Assembly: GCF_018760735.1 (NCBI RefSeq)
Contig: NZ_JAHHZN010000011.1
Span: 1 to 64,000, forward strand
Reading direction: 5' to 3'
DNA from: Hymenobacter piscis
Lineage (GTDB): Bacteria > Bacteroidota > Bacteroidia > Cytophagales > Hymenobacteraceae
DNA: 64,000 nt
Each line of letters opens with the position of its first letter. Position 1 is the first letter of the stretch. Position numbers and translations under genes: made by a program. A model generated the notes under the pieces. The model made no database searches. It was not told where the DNA came from and saw only the letters and a list, made by a program, of their open reading frames with translations. Positions 40,141 to 49,205 of the stretch are shown here, piece after piece.

Positions 40141-40776
40141 CTATTTCTTCGACTTGGTTTTCGTTTTGGTAGCAGTAGGCACGGCTGCAGGAGTAGGCGC
40201 GGCCGGCGTCGTTACTTTTGGGGCAGCAGTGGCCGCACCGGGCGTAATACCCATTTTCTTCAGAATCAGATCCGATACGTCGCCTTCCTTAGGACCGTGG
40301 AGCAGCACCGGGCTGGCGCCATCGGAGTTCAGGATGTAGGTATAGCCGTTTTCTTCGGCTACGGCGTCGATGTTCTTCTGGAGCTTATCGAGGGCGGGCT
40401 TGAGCAGGGCCTGCTGCTTCTGCTGCAACGACGCCTCAGCGTTCTGCTGGAACTCCTGGATGGACTGCTGCAGGTTCTGCAGCTCCTTCTGCTTATCGGC
40501 CCGCACTGGGTCAGGCATGGTGGCAGCGCCTTTCTGGAAGGCCTCGCCTTTCGTCTGGTACTCGGTGTATTTAGTGTCGAGCTGGTTTTTGAGCTGGGTG
40601 CTGTAGTCTTTCAGCTGCGACTCAATCTGCTTGCTCTCGGGCATCTGGCTCAGCACGTATTCCACGCTGGTGTAGCCGATTTTCAGCGGTGCGGTCTGAG
40701 CCAGCGAGGCAGTAGCCGTAGTGAAAGTAAGAGCGGCAGCAGCCAGGGCAACGCGGAATTTGTTCATGGTGGTCAT
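40141..40776 (-). CDS. OmpH/Skp-family periplasmic chaperone (second copy)
   Basis: About 211 residues: signal peptide (MNKFRVALAAAALTF…LAQ), then the Skp core with LKIGYTSVEYVLSQMPESKQIESQL and long charged coiled-coil arms. Skp/OmpH holds unfolded outer-membrane proteins on their way to BamA. The C-terminal 45 residues are Ala/Pro/Thr/Lys-rich (TPAAPTPAAVPTATKTKTKSK), not part of the fold. The ATG at 40776 is the first ATG in frame; one 3 codons later is also possible. Confidence 0.88.
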   Translation of the reverse strand: MTTMNKFRVALAAAALTFTTATASLAQTAPLKIGYTSVEYVLSQMPESKQIESQLKDYSTQLKNQLDTKYTEYQTKGEAFQKGAATMPDPVRADKQKELQNLQQSIQEFQQNAEASLQQKQQALLKPALDKLQKNIDAVAEENGYTYILNSDGASPVLLHGPKEGDVSDLILKKMGITPGAATAAPKVTTPAAPTPAAVPTATKTKTKSKK

Positions 40777-40812
40777 CAAAAAGGAAAATGTCAGAGAGTT
40801 AGATGCACAAAG

Positions 40813-41490
40813 TTACTTTTTTCGGCTTGCCGAACGCGTTGCCGGCCGGGCGGGCTGGCGGCCCGGTACCGGTTCTTCTTCCCCGGCCGCATCACCGGCC
40901 GGGGTAGTGGGCGTGGCCACGGATTTCACCGGGCCCTTCTGGCCGGGCTGGTTGCGCTCTTCCGAGGCCAGGCCCAGCTCTTCCAGCACGAATTCGGTGT
41001 AATCGTGCACGGGATTGGTATAGAGCATGGTCAGGTCGCCGGCTTTATCGAACATAATAGCCAGCTGTTTTTTCTTGGCTACTTTCTCGATGGCCTCAAA
41101 CACGAGGTCCTGCACCGGCTTGGTCAGTTCCTGGCGTTTCTTGAAGAGTTGGCCCTCGTACCCGAAGATTTTGTTGGAGTAGGCTTTGATTTCCTGCTCC
41201 TTGGTCAGGATTTCATCCTGCCGCTTTTTCTTCATGGTTTCCGTCAGAACCACTTCCTCGGCCTGATAATTCCGGTAGAGCTTATCCAGATCTTTTTTCT
41301 GGCCCTCAATGTCCTTCTGCCAGTTGGTGGAAAGCGTGTTGAGTTCCTGCTGGGCCTGCGCGTAAGCCGGCATCTTGCTCATGATGAACTCCGAGTCGAC
41401 GTAGCCGAACTTCTGCGCGGCGACGGGCCGGGCTCCCATCAGGCCCAGGAAAAGCACCAGGGCGGCTACTCGCAAAAAAATGTAGTTCAT
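40813..41490 (-). CDS. OmpH/Skp-family periplasmic chaperone (first copy)
   Basis: About 225 residues: signal peptide (MNYIFLRVAALVLFLGLMGA…VAAQ), FGYVDSEFIMSKMPAYAQAQ and a long coiled-coil region, with a Pro/Ala-rich tail (PGQKGPVKSVATPTTPAGDA). It lies directly downstream of bamA (42 nt) in the classical order bamA-ompH-ompH and is probably co-transcribed. Confidence 0.88.
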   Translation of the reverse strand: MNYIFLRVAALVLFLGLMGARPVAAQKFGYVDSEFIMSKMPAYAQAQQELNTLSTNWQKDIEGQKKDLDKLYRNYQAEEVVLTETMKKKRQDEILTKEQEIKAYSNKIFGYEGQLFKKRQELTKPVQDLVFEAIEKVAKKKQLAIMFDKAGDLTMLYTNPVHDYTEFVLEELGLASEERNQPGQKGPVKSVATPTTPAGDAAGEEEPVPGRQPARPATRSASRKK

Positions 41491-41532
41491 ACCGTACAAG
41501 AGGATGCGTGGCGGCCCGGAGCGCCGCCGGGC

Positions 41533-44064
41533 TTAGCGGAGCTGCTGACCAATGATGAAGTGGAAGATGCCCTTGTCCTGCTTCTGCGTGGGCGACAACA
41601 CCGGAACGTTGTCGAAAGCCCAGCCGTAATCGAACCCTAGCAAACCGAATGCCGACATGAAAATCCGGGCGCCAACGCCTGCCGAGCGGTAGAGCTTGTA
41701 GGGGTTGTAGTTGGCATACTGCTCAAAGGAATTACCCGCTTCGGCGAAGCCCAGCACGTACACCGTAGCCGCCGGGTTCAGGCTGACCGGGTAACGCATT
41801 TCCATCACGAATTTATTGTACACCACGCCCCCCGAAGAAGAGGACCGCGAAGCAGGCAGCGAGTTGGGGTCGTTGGGGTCAGCGTAGCCCCGCAGGCCTA
41901 CGAACTCCGTACCGGCCAGAAAGTTGGCGTTGCCGCCGAAACCCAGTCCGGCTCCGCCGAGTTTGAAACGCTCAAACGGCCCGATGGTACGGTCGCTGTT
42001 GTAGTTGCCAATAAACCCAAAGTGGGCGCGGGTGTTGAGAACCAGTTTGCCTACCAGCGGCGAGAACCACGAAGCATCGAACATCCACTTATGGAATTCT
42101 ACCCATTCCACCACGTCGGGGTGAGAGCCCGGGAATAGCGAGTAAGGTGGCGTCAGGTTCACGCTCAGCGCGAGCGAGGAGCCCCGCCGGGTGAAGGTAG
42201 GGTTATCAATGCTGTTGCGGGATAGCGTGCTGTTGAAGGTGATGTTGGTAGCCGTACCGGTGCCGTTGGGGAAAAAATCCTGTCCCAGCCCTAAGTAGTT
42301 GTTCAGTTTATACTGCGTTACCGACAGGGCATTGCTCAGGGTGAAGTAATCATCGGGCCAGCGCAGGCGACGGCCCAGACTTACGCTGGCGCCGTTGGTT
42401 TTCAGCGAGCTGCCAGTGCTGGCATCGAAGTTGGTGCCCTGCCGGAAAATGGTTTTAGTCAGGCTAACCGACAGGGAGTTCGGTTTGCGCCCGCCCAGCC
42501 AGGGTTCCGTGAAGGAGAAGGAATAGGCCTGGTACTGCAAGCCGTTGGCCTGCACGTTCAGCGCCAGGCGCTGGCCGTCGCCGGACGGCACAGGCGTCCA
42601 GTTACTCAGCGTACCGGCTTTGCGCAGGGAGAAATTGTTGAACACCAAGCCTACCGTACCGATGAAACCGGCAAAGCCGCCCCAGCCGCCCGAGAGCGTA
42701 ATCTGGTCGGAGGGCTTCTCTTCCACGGTATAGTTGATGTCTACCGTACCGTCGGCCTGGTTCGGCACCGGGTTGAGGCCGATTTTTTCGGGGTCGAAGT
42801 AGCCCAGCGTAGCCAGTTCGCGCTGACTGCGGATCAGGTTCTCGCGGCTGAATTTATCACCGGGCAGCGTGTAGAGCGCGCGGCGCACCACGTGGTCGGA
42901 AGTTTTGGTATTGCCGGCAATGTTCACGTCTTTCACCCGGGCCTGCACGCCCTCGGTTACGCGCATCTCGATATCGATGGAGTCGCCCTCCACCCGGGTT
43001 TCCACGGGTTCAATCTGGAAGAAGAGGTAACCATCGTTCATGTAGAGCGAGGTCACGTCCTGGCCGGTGGGGTTGTAGTTGAGGCGCTTGTCCAGCGTTT
43101 CCTTGCTGTACACGCTGCCCTCCTTAATCCCCAGTACCGAGGCCAGCGTTTTGTCGTCGTAGAGGTAATTGCCCTTCCAGCTGATGTTGCGGAAGTAGTA
43201 TTTCGGGCCCTCATCTACCCGCACGGTTAGCTTCAGCCCGTCGCCCTCCCGCGTCAGCGAATCGGACACGATGGTGGCGTCGCGGTAGCCTTCACTGTTG
43301 TAGAAGTCCAGCAGCTTTTGCTTGTCATCGGCAAATTCCTTGGCCTGGTATTTACCCGAGTTGAAGAACTTGGGAAATTTCTTCTCCTTGGTCTTTTTGA
43401 ATTTGCCCTTCAGTTTGCCATCGGAGAAGGCCGTATTGCCCTCAAATACGATATCGTTGATTTTGACTTTGGAGCCCTTATCCACCTCAATAGCCAGTAC
43501 CACACTGTTCGACAGCGACGAATCGGGCCGCTGGGTGATGTTGACTTTGGTGTCGAGGAAGCCCTTGTTGGTGTAAAACTTCCGTACCTGGCTCCGGGTA
43601 TTGCTCAGCAGTGCATCGGTTACCACCTTGCCCCGAATCAGCTTGATCTTGTTTCTGAGCTCATCGGCCTGCCCCTTGCTGATGCCTTCAAACTCAAACT
43701 TCGAAAGCCGGGGCCGTTCCTTGAGGTTGAAATCCAGAAAAATCCGGGTGCCTTCCGTACGGGCAATGCTCACGCTCACATCGCCCAGAATGCCCTGGTC
43801 CCACAATTTGCGGATGGCTTTCCCGATTTCCTCCCCAGGCACCGTGATGGGGTCGCCGACTTTAAGGCCCGTCAGGCCAATCAGGGTGTTGGCGTCGAGG
43901 TATCGGGCACCGCTGATGGTGATACCGCCTAGCGTGTAGCGCTGGGGTTCTTCACCCGTTGTTAAGGGGGCCTGCACCTGCCCCAAGGCGGCGGTAAGAG
44001 GCGCTACGCCCAGCGTGAGGGCCAGAGCGGCAACCGGAATAATCTTATGGTAGGAAGAACTCAT
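41533..44064 (-). CDS. bamA: Outer-membrane protein assembly factor BamA
   Basis: An 843-residue Omp85 protein, the core of outer-membrane protein insertion. Signal peptide, five POTRA domains (for example YTLGGITISGARYLDANTL, VKINDIVFEGNTAFSDGKL, ARVKDVNIAGNTKTSDHVV) in roughly residues 40-440, then a 16-strand beta-barrel with GVGARIFMSAFGLLGFDYG and a final strand FHFIIGQQLR. Full length. It is followed by two ompH genes and preceded by uppS. Confidence 0.96.
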   Translation of the reverse strand: MSSSYHKIIPVAALALTLGVAPLTAALGQVQAPLTTGEEPQRYTLGGITISGARYLDANTLIGLTGLKVGDPITVPGEEIGKAIRKLWDQGILGDVSVSIARTEGTRIFLDFNLKERPRLSKFEFEGISKGQADELRNKIKLIRGKVVTDALLSNTRSQVRKFYTNKGFLDTKVNITQRPDSSLSNSVVLAIEVDKGSKVKINDIVFEGNTAFSDGKLKGKFKKTKEKKFPKFFNSGKYQAKEFADDKQKLLDFYNSEGYRDATIVSDSLTREGDGLKLTVRVDEGPKYYFRNISWKGNYLYDDKTLASVLGIKEGSVYSKETLDKRLNYNPTGQDVTSLYMNDGYLFFQIEPVETRVEGDSIDIEMRVTEGVQARVKDVNIAGNTKTSDHVVRRALYTLPGDKFSRENLIRSQRELATLGYFDPEKIGLNPVPNQADGTVDINYTVEEKPSDQITLSGGWGGFAGFIGTVGLVFNNFSLRKAGTLSNWTPVPSGDGQRLALNVQANGLQYQAYSFSFTEPWLGGRKPNSLSVSLTKTIFRQGTNFDASTGSSLKTNGASVSLGRRLRWPDDYFTLSNALSVTQYKLNNYLGLGQDFFPNGTGTATNITFNSTLSRNSIDNPTFTRRGSSLALSVNLTPPYSLFPGSHPDVVEWVEFHKWMFDASWFSPLVGKLVLNTRAHFGFIGNYNSDRTIGPFERFKLGGAGLGFGGNANFLAGTEFVGLRGYADPNDPNSLPASRSSSSGGVVYNKFVMEMRYPVSLNPAATVYVLGFAEAGNSFEQYANYNPYKLYRSAGVGARIFMSAFGLLGFDYGWAFDNVPVLSPTQKQDKGIFHFIIGQQLR

Positions 44065-44073
44065 GTTCGGCGA

Positions 44074-44820
44074 TTACGAAACGGTTAGCTGCTCACTGGT
44101 TTTCCCGAACCGACGCTCCCGCTGCTGGTAAGCCCGCAGGGCATCGTAAAGATGCTCGCGCCGGAAATCCGGCCACAGCAAATCGGTAATGAACAGTTCC
44201 GTGTAGGCGAGCTGCCACAATAAAAAGTTACTAATGCGCTGTTCGCCACTGGTCCGAATCAGCAATTCCGGGTCCGGTATCCCGGCCGTCGACAGAAACC
44301 CGGCCACGGTGTTTTCCGTAATCTGCTCTGGCTGCAAGCGGCCGGCAGCCACTTCAGCCGCCACCCGCTGCGCCGCCTGGGTCAGATCCCAGCGCCCACT
44401 GTAGCTTAACGCCAGCACCAGGGTCATGCGTGCGCCATGCTTGGTCAGTTCCATAGCCTCCGCCAGTTCCTTCTGACACGAAGCCGGCAGGTTGCTAATT
44501 TGCCCGATGGCCTGCAGCCGAATGCTGTTTTTGAGCAACGTGGGGGTTTCCTTGCGAATTGTGTGCACGAGCAGTTGCATCAGGGCCATTACCTCGTGAG
44601 CAGGGCGGGCCCAGTTTTCAGTAGAAAACGCGTAAAGCGTCAAATACTGTATACCAGCTTCGGCGGCACCTTCCACGGTTTCCCGTACTGCCGTAATAGC
44701 ACTCTGGTGGCCAAAAATGCGCAGGCCACCTTTCTGCTTCGCCCACCTTCCGTTACCATCCATGATGATGGCAACGTGCGCGGGAACCTTCTGGGAATCA
44801 ATTTCGGACCGAACGGCCAT
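44074..44820 (-). CDS. uppS: Isoprenyl transferase (undecaprenyl diphosphate synthase)
   Basis: A 248-residue cis-prenyltransferase that makes undecaprenyl diphosphate, the lipid carrier for cell-wall precursors. Signature VAIIMDGNGRWAKQKG at the start with the catalytic Asp, ITLYAFSTENW-like YLTLYAFSTENWARP, and the conserved PELLIRTSGEQRISNFLLWQLAYTELF split at about residues 195-222. It is 9 nt upstream of bamA, so the two are one operon. Confidence 0.97.
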   Translation of the reverse strand: MAVRSEIDSQKVPAHVAIIMDGNGRWAKQKGGLRIFGHQSAITAVRETVEGAAEAGIQYLTLYAFSTENWARPAHEVMALMQLLVHTIRKETPTLLKNSIRLQAIGQISNLPASCQKELAEAMELTKHGARMTLVLALSYSGRWDLTQAAQRVAAEVAAGRLQPEQITENTVAGFLSTAGIPDPELLIRTSGEQRISNFLLWQLAYTELFITDLLWPDFRREHLYDALRAYQQRERRFGKTSEQLTVS

Positions 44821-44903
44821 GGGTACTTTTTGCGTAAAGAGGCCGCAAGTTACGTAAATGGTTGCATTCCCTGTTGGTCAATAAGGGCTTGCCACTGAGC
44901 CCC

Positions 44904-44950
44904 AAGCCAACGGCCCGCCCTATCTCTCCGATAAGGCGGGCCGTTGGCTT
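44904..44950. terminator. Long hairpin downstream of the DUF6089-type gene
   Basis: AAGCCAACGGCCCGCC (44904-44919) pairs perfectly with GGCGGGCCGTTGGCTT (44935-44950), with extra pairing near the loop. Without a T-tail, but placed directly after the stop of the gene at 44973 and before the uppS start. Confidence 0.6.
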
Positions 44951-44972
44951 ACCAGTTTACCAGCAAAACCAG

Positions 44973-45731
44973 TTAGTCTTGCTTCTTTCCTTTTTCCTGG
45001 CTTTTGTCAGGACAGCGGATTTTATAGAAAGTATATGAAATACTTAATCCGTTGTAGAAGTACCAATCCTGGTCGTTCGGGTTGCCTAGCAGGTCGTTTT
45101 GCCGGGCTCTCTGGCCATCGATATGATCCAGATTGTCGGTAATCGTCTTCCGGGCCCCAACCTCCAGCCCCAGATTCCAATGTTCCGACAAAGCGTATTT
45201 GAAGCCTACGCCCACGGGAATGGCTAGGCTGATAACACTCTCATCAGCATTCAGATTGGGCTGGGCGATACTTACCGTTTGGGTATTTGCGTAAAACCCG
45301 GCTAATCCCACAAATACGTAAGGGGTGAAATGGATCTTATCGGTCCGGTCATGATAGTCGAAGAAATTGTATTCCATCGTCCCGGAAAGTTCCAGCAAAC
45401 CACCTTTTAGGTATGCATCGCGATAAGCTGCCAAGGGTGTAATGTTGCCATTCACTCCCTTTACATTACGATCATCAGCGCGTAACATTCCGCCCATAAT
45501 TCCTGCGCGTAACGTGACTGGCGGAGAAATATCCTTGCGGAAGAAGGCGGTAAGCGCCGGACGGTTATTACGCAACTGATACTTCGGCGACAACTCTCCT
45601 TTGTAGGAGAGTCCTCCAATGCCCAAGCCTATCTCAGTGGTGTTCTGCGCCGAAGCGGAGGCAGCAAAAAAAATACTCCCTACCGGCGCTAAACCGATAA
45701 GGAGCATTTTATTAAATCGGAAATTGGTCAT
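44973..45731 (-). CDS. Outer-membrane beta-barrel protein, DUF6089-type (second copy)
   Basis: About 252 residues. Signal peptide (MTNFRFNKMLLIGLAPVGSI…ASA), then a small beta-barrel with alternating hydrophobic strands: NTTEIGLGIGGLSYKGELSP, VTLRAGIMGGMLRADDRN, YVFVGLAGFY, NLGLEVGARKTITDNLDHID. Related to the preceding upstream gene (45779-46669) in the pattern KYALSEHWNLGLEVGARKTITD. Function unknown; the family is linked to the outer membrane of Bacteroidota and sits near bamA. Confidence 0.82.
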   Translation of the reverse strand: MTNFRFNKMLLIGLAPVGSIFFAASASAQNTTEIGLGIGGLSYKGELSPKYQLRNNRPALTAFFRKDISPPVTLRAGIMGGMLRADDRNVKGVNGNITPLAAYRDAYLKGGLLELSGTMEYNFFDYHDRTDKIHFTPYVFVGLAGFYANTQTVSIAQPNLNADESVISLAIPVGVGFKYALSEHWNLGLEVGARKTITDNLDHIDGQRARQNDLLGNPNDQDWYFYNGLSISYTFYKIRCPDKSQEKGKKQD

Positions 45732-45778
45732 TCGGCTGACTAACTGTTGACAGATAACACGACAGCCACATCTGTTGA

Positions 45779-46669
45779 CTACCGGAATTTAGGGTTACGT
45801 ACTTTTGGAGCCAAAATGTAGTTTACTGAAATCCCCAGCGTAGTATACCAGTCTTTCTCATTGCTGTTACCACGCACTTCACCCCCCTGCTGAGAACGAT
45901 CATAAGTACCTGGTACCAGCGCTTTTCCTTTAGTTATATCCCATCCAAAGTACTGAGCATTTCCTGACTGCAAGACTGAACGATTATCTACGTAATTCCC
46001 TCCTACGTCGTCCAAGTAGTCAGTAAATGTCTTGCGAAAACCAAGTTCTAAGCCAACGTCAAACAGCTTACTTACTTTGTAACGAGCACCAGCACCGAAT
46101 GGAATAACAAATTGAGTTAGCGCATATCCTTTAGATTGTCCCTCAGTACGCAGCGGTTGGAGAGCAACAATGTCACCATTGGCATCTGTACCCTTGGGGT
46201 TATGCCGTATGACGCCTACTCCACCAAACAAATATGGTACAAAATCAGGTCGTCTGATATAATTATTGCGGTTCTCTACCAAATCGAACATTCCAACAGC
46301 CGCAAACTCGAGGATGTCATTGCGAAAGTTCATGTTACGGTTGAAACGGAACTTAGCTTGTTGGTCAGTTTGGTCTGCTGCCTTAACATCATCGCCCGTA
46401 ATACGCCCGTAGGAAAGAGAAGCCCGACCTGAGATACGAGGTGCAAAACGACGTGTGAAGTTGAGACCTATATTAGGTCGAGTTGCACCCAGTCGGAAGC
46501 TAGGAATGCTTGTCTTCGGGGTGATGTCGCCAAAGTAGTTCATCGCATTCAGCGTTACGCCAACCGAGTTGTACTTCTTGCGCTTACTGAACTGCTGCGC
46601 GTTTGCCTCCGACGCTACCAGTGCAAGCACCAGCAGCAAGGTTAACGTGTGGGTGAAGAATTGCTTCAT
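45779..46669 (-). CDS. Outer-membrane beta-barrel protein, DUF6089-type (first copy)
   Basis: About 296 residues. Signal peptide (MKQFFTHTLTLLLVLALVAS…NAQ), KKYNSVGVTLNAMNYFGDITP, the barrel strands and YKVSKLFDVGLELGFRKTFTDYLDDVGG, which aligns with the second copy. GC content is visibly lower than in the neighbouring genes, with many AT-rich codons. It has a good promoter (46743-46778). Confidence 0.85.
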   Translation of the reverse strand: MKQFFTHTLTLLLVLALVASEANAQQFSKRKKYNSVGVTLNAMNYFGDITPKTSIPSFRLGATRPNIGLNFTRRFAPRISGRASLSYGRITGDDVKAADQTDQQAKFRFNRNMNFRNDILEFAAVGMFDLVENRNNYIRRPDFVPYLFGGVGVIRHNPKGTDANGDIVALQPLRTEGQSKGYALTQFVIPFGAGARYKVSKLFDVGLELGFRKTFTDYLDDVGGNYVDNRSVLQSGNAQYFGWDITKGKALVPGTYDRSQQGGEVRGNSNEKDWYTTLGISVNYILAPKVRNPKFR

Positions 46670-46742
46670 ATTGAGCGAAAAATTAGGGATATCAGGCTGA
46701 AAAAAGCACTGACTGCCGAAGACATACGGCCTCAGTTAGGGA

Positions 46743-46778
46743 CAAAAGTAGGGGGATGCCGGGAACTAAAAAAACAAA
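46743..46778 (-). promoter_or_regulatory. Promoter of the DUF6089-type gene
   Basis: On the minus strand TACTTTTG (46750-46743), an exact TANNTTTG box, with TTTG (46778-46775) 24 nt upstream. Leader of about 67 nt. Confidence 0.5.
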
Positions 46779-46797
46779 TCGTTGAAAAACACCAAGT

Positions 46798-47691
46798 TCA
46801 GACTGGAATTCCGGCCGGATTGCGCCGGTCAAGGCCCCAGTTTAACTTACTGCGCAAGGTACTCAGGAAGTTAACATGATTCAGCTTCACCAGACGAGCG
46901 TTGAAGTTTTCTCGGCGAACTGCAATCTGAATACCGGCTTCTACGGTACGGGAACGGGAGTCAAGAGAAAGCAGAAAATTGTTACTGCGTCCTTCTATCT
47001 CAAAGGAGATGACGCTCCGATCCGATACGATAAGAGGCCGCACGTTCAGATTGTGAGGGCATACGGGGGCAATGATGAAATTGTTTGTCTGGGGCAGCAT
47101 TACCGGCCCACCGCAACTCAGTGAATAGCCTGTGGAACCAGTTGGCGTGGCAACAATCAGCCCATCGGCCCAGTAGGAATTCAGGTACTCGCCGTCGATG
47201 TACGTATGTACGACGATCATGGATGAGGTATCGCGCTTCAGAATACTGAACTCGTTGAGACCGAAGTTGATATCCCCGAACGTATCCGGGTCCGTATCAA
47301 CTCGAATCAGGCTGCGGTCTTCCAGTACAAAGTGCCCCTTGAACAAAGCGTCAATGGCCTGTGCTATTTTATCAGGGGAAATAGTAGCCAGGAAGCCCAG
47401 CCGGCCGGTATTAATGCCCAGAATTGGGATTTGCAGCTCCCCAACGTAGGTCACTGTGTCCAGCAGCGTCCCGTCGCCTCCGATGCTGAGCACAAAACGG
47501 TTGCCGGCCAGTGAATCCTGACGGGTAAAAGTGGTAATGCCTTCAGGCAGCGTGATGTGTCGGCTCAGATAGTCGTGGAACGTATCGACGATGCTGATTT
47601 CTGCCTGACGGCTCAGCAAATCGTCCATCATTTCCTGCATGAAGGCGGCTTGGTCTTCGTCGAAGGGCTTACCCAGAATGGCAATTTTCAT
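46798..47691 (-). CDS. nadK: NAD kinase
   Basis: A 297-residue kinase that makes NADP from NAD. It has the two hallmark motifs: SIGGDGTLLDTV (GGDG near residue 75) and the downstream NE/D region with GSTGYSLSCGGP near residue 180. The C-terminal strand SDRSVISFEIEGRSNNFLLSLD fits. It lies between the Omp85-like gene and the DUF6089-type genes; the cluster CBS-nadK-DUF6089-uppS-bamA is a familiar one in this phylum. Confidence 0.96.
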   Translation of the reverse strand: MKIAILGKPFDEDQAAFMQEMMDDLLSRQAEISIVDTFHDYLSRHITLPEGITTFTRQDSLAGNRFVLSIGGDGTLLDTVTYVGELQIPILGINTGRLGFLATISPDKIAQAIDALFKGHFVLEDRSLIRVDTDPDTFGDINFGLNEFSILKRDTSSMIVVHTYIDGEYLNSYWADGLIVATPTGSTGYSLSCGGPVMLPQTNNFIIAPVCPHNLNVRPLIVSDRSVISFEIEGRSNNFLLSLDSRSRTVEAGIQIAVRRENFNARLVKLNHVNFLSTLRSKLNWGLDRRNPAGIPV

Positions 47692-47726
47692 AACAAAAAC
47701 TTAATTCAGCTATTCTGCCCAACGGC

Positions 47727-49193
47727 TCAGATGGGAAACTGGGTGCGAAAAAAGAAGCCGCCCTGCTGTTCCCGGTTACGGGCGTATTCGAGCGTGAAAA
47801 CCCAGTCGTAGTAGGTAACCAGGTGCAGGGCTGCCCCGGCAGATGCCAGTAACCGGTTGGGCAGCCGGTTGGCTGGTGTTTCCCCCGGCTGGCGCACGTA
47901 GCCGACATCGGCAAAGGTATTTAAATAAAAGACCAGCGGGATAGTATTGAAACGCGTACTGGGAATGCTTTGCAGACGGAGCTTACCCAGATCGAGCAGG
48001 CGGTAGCTTAGTCCTTGCTGGAGCAGCCCCAGTTGGCGTCCTTCCACTACGTAAGCGTCGTAACCGCGCACCAGGATATCGTAGCCGAATGCCCGACGGT
48101 CGGGGTAAGCCAGGGCGCGGGCAAAGCGGAGCTGACCGGTGGCACCCACGGCGTAGTAAAATGGGCCGCCCAAAGACACGTAGCGGTTGTACCGGCCCTT
48201 TACGGTAAGGTTGTCAGGAGTCTGATTGCCGAGAAAGGTGCGGTAGCTGACTGCCAGCTGAGCGTACTGGCCAGTGAGCGGATAGGCAAAAGTATTGCGC
48301 TGGTTGAGCGTGCTAACGAACTTAAACTCGAGGTATTCGCGCCGGGGTCCGTTGAGAAAGTAGTCGGGGTTGTAGTAAAGCACCGAATCAGATACCCGCT
48401 CGTGGTGGTAAGCAACATCCAGCGAGGCCAGAAACTGTACCGTACGCCGCCAGCGTAGCCCCACCGTAGCGTACTGGCGCTCGATGGGAAAGTCCTTTTC
48501 CTGGCGCAGGTTGCGTAGCCGGTCGTTGACGGTGGCGTAATCCAGAGCGCGGCTGCGGTAGTAGGAATAACCGGCGCCGAAGCCTATGCGCCGGCGGCGG
48601 CCGTAGCCAGGCGCTTCGTAAAACAGCTCGTATTTGCGGTTGAAACCAAGTTGAAGGTTGCCCAGCAGTTGCTCATTACGGCCCCGGAAGTTGCTGCGCA
48701 CCAGATGCAAACCGTAATCCACCCGCTGCCACCGGTCAGGACGATCAAGCCAGGAGCGGAAGTTGCGGTCAGCCAGAGAGAAAATGGGAATGGGAAAGAG
48801 ATACCAGCGCTCCTGAAAGCTGTAGAGTACCGTCAGTTCCCCATCGCGACAGACGGCCTGCACCAGCACCTGGTGGAACAGTTGGAGGTTAAAGAGCCGG
48901 CGGCGGTTGGCTTCGAGGCGGCGGCCCAGATTGGCCGTGGTCAGTGTGTCGCCCTCCCGGAAGTCCAGCTCGGCCTGCAATACTACTTCCCTGGTTACCT
49001 TATTGCCCACGAACAGCAGCCGCCCAATCCGCAGCGTGGCGTAGCCGGGGCACTGCGCCCGTACGAGGCTGTCGGGGCCGGGGGCGCGGAGCGTATCGGG
49101 TGCCACGACGGTGGCCGGCCGGGGCGCGGGCGGGCCCGGGTGGGCCGCGACGGGCAGACAGCTCAGCAGAAACGTCAGAATAGTTAGCAGCAC
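47727..49193 (-). CDS. BamA/TamA-family outer-membrane protein (single-POTRA Omp85)
   Basis: A 488-residue Omp85-family protein. The GTG start is used because no ATG is near; a signal peptide (LLTILTFLLSCLPVAAHPG) follows. One POTRA-like domain near residues 52-125 (TLRIGRLLFVGNKVTREVVLQAEL), then a beta-barrel rich in aromatic strands, ending DWVFTLEYARNREQQGGFFFRTQFPI. It has one POTRA, against five in BamA at 41533-44064, so it is more likely a TamA-like or two-partner-type pore than an assembly core. It follows the CBS gene by 12 nt. Confidence 0.8.
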   Translation of the reverse strand: MLLTILTFLLSCLPVAAHPGPPAPRPATVVAPDTLRAPGPDSLVRAQCPGYATLRIGRLLFVGNKVTREVVLQAELDFREGDTLTTANLGRRLEANRRRLFNLQLFHQVLVQAVCRDGELTVLYSFQERWYLFPIPIFSLADRNFRSWLDRPDRWQRVDYGLHLVRSNFRGRNEQLLGNLQLGFNRKYELFYEAPGYGRRRRIGFGAGYSYYRSRALDYATVNDRLRNLRQEKDFPIERQYATVGLRWRRTVQFLASLDVAYHHERVSDSVLYYNPDYFLNGPRREYLEFKFVSTLNQRNTFAYPLTGQYAQLAVSYRTFLGNQTPDNLTVKGRYNRYVSLGGPFYYAVGATGQLRFARALAYPDRRAFGYDILVRGYDAYVVEGRQLGLLQQGLSYRLLDLGKLRLQSIPSTRFNTIPLVFYLNTFADVGYVRQPGETPANRLPNRLLASAGAALHLVTYYDWVFTLEYARNREQQGGFFFRTQFPI

Positions 49194-49205
49194 TCCCCCG
49201 CGGGC

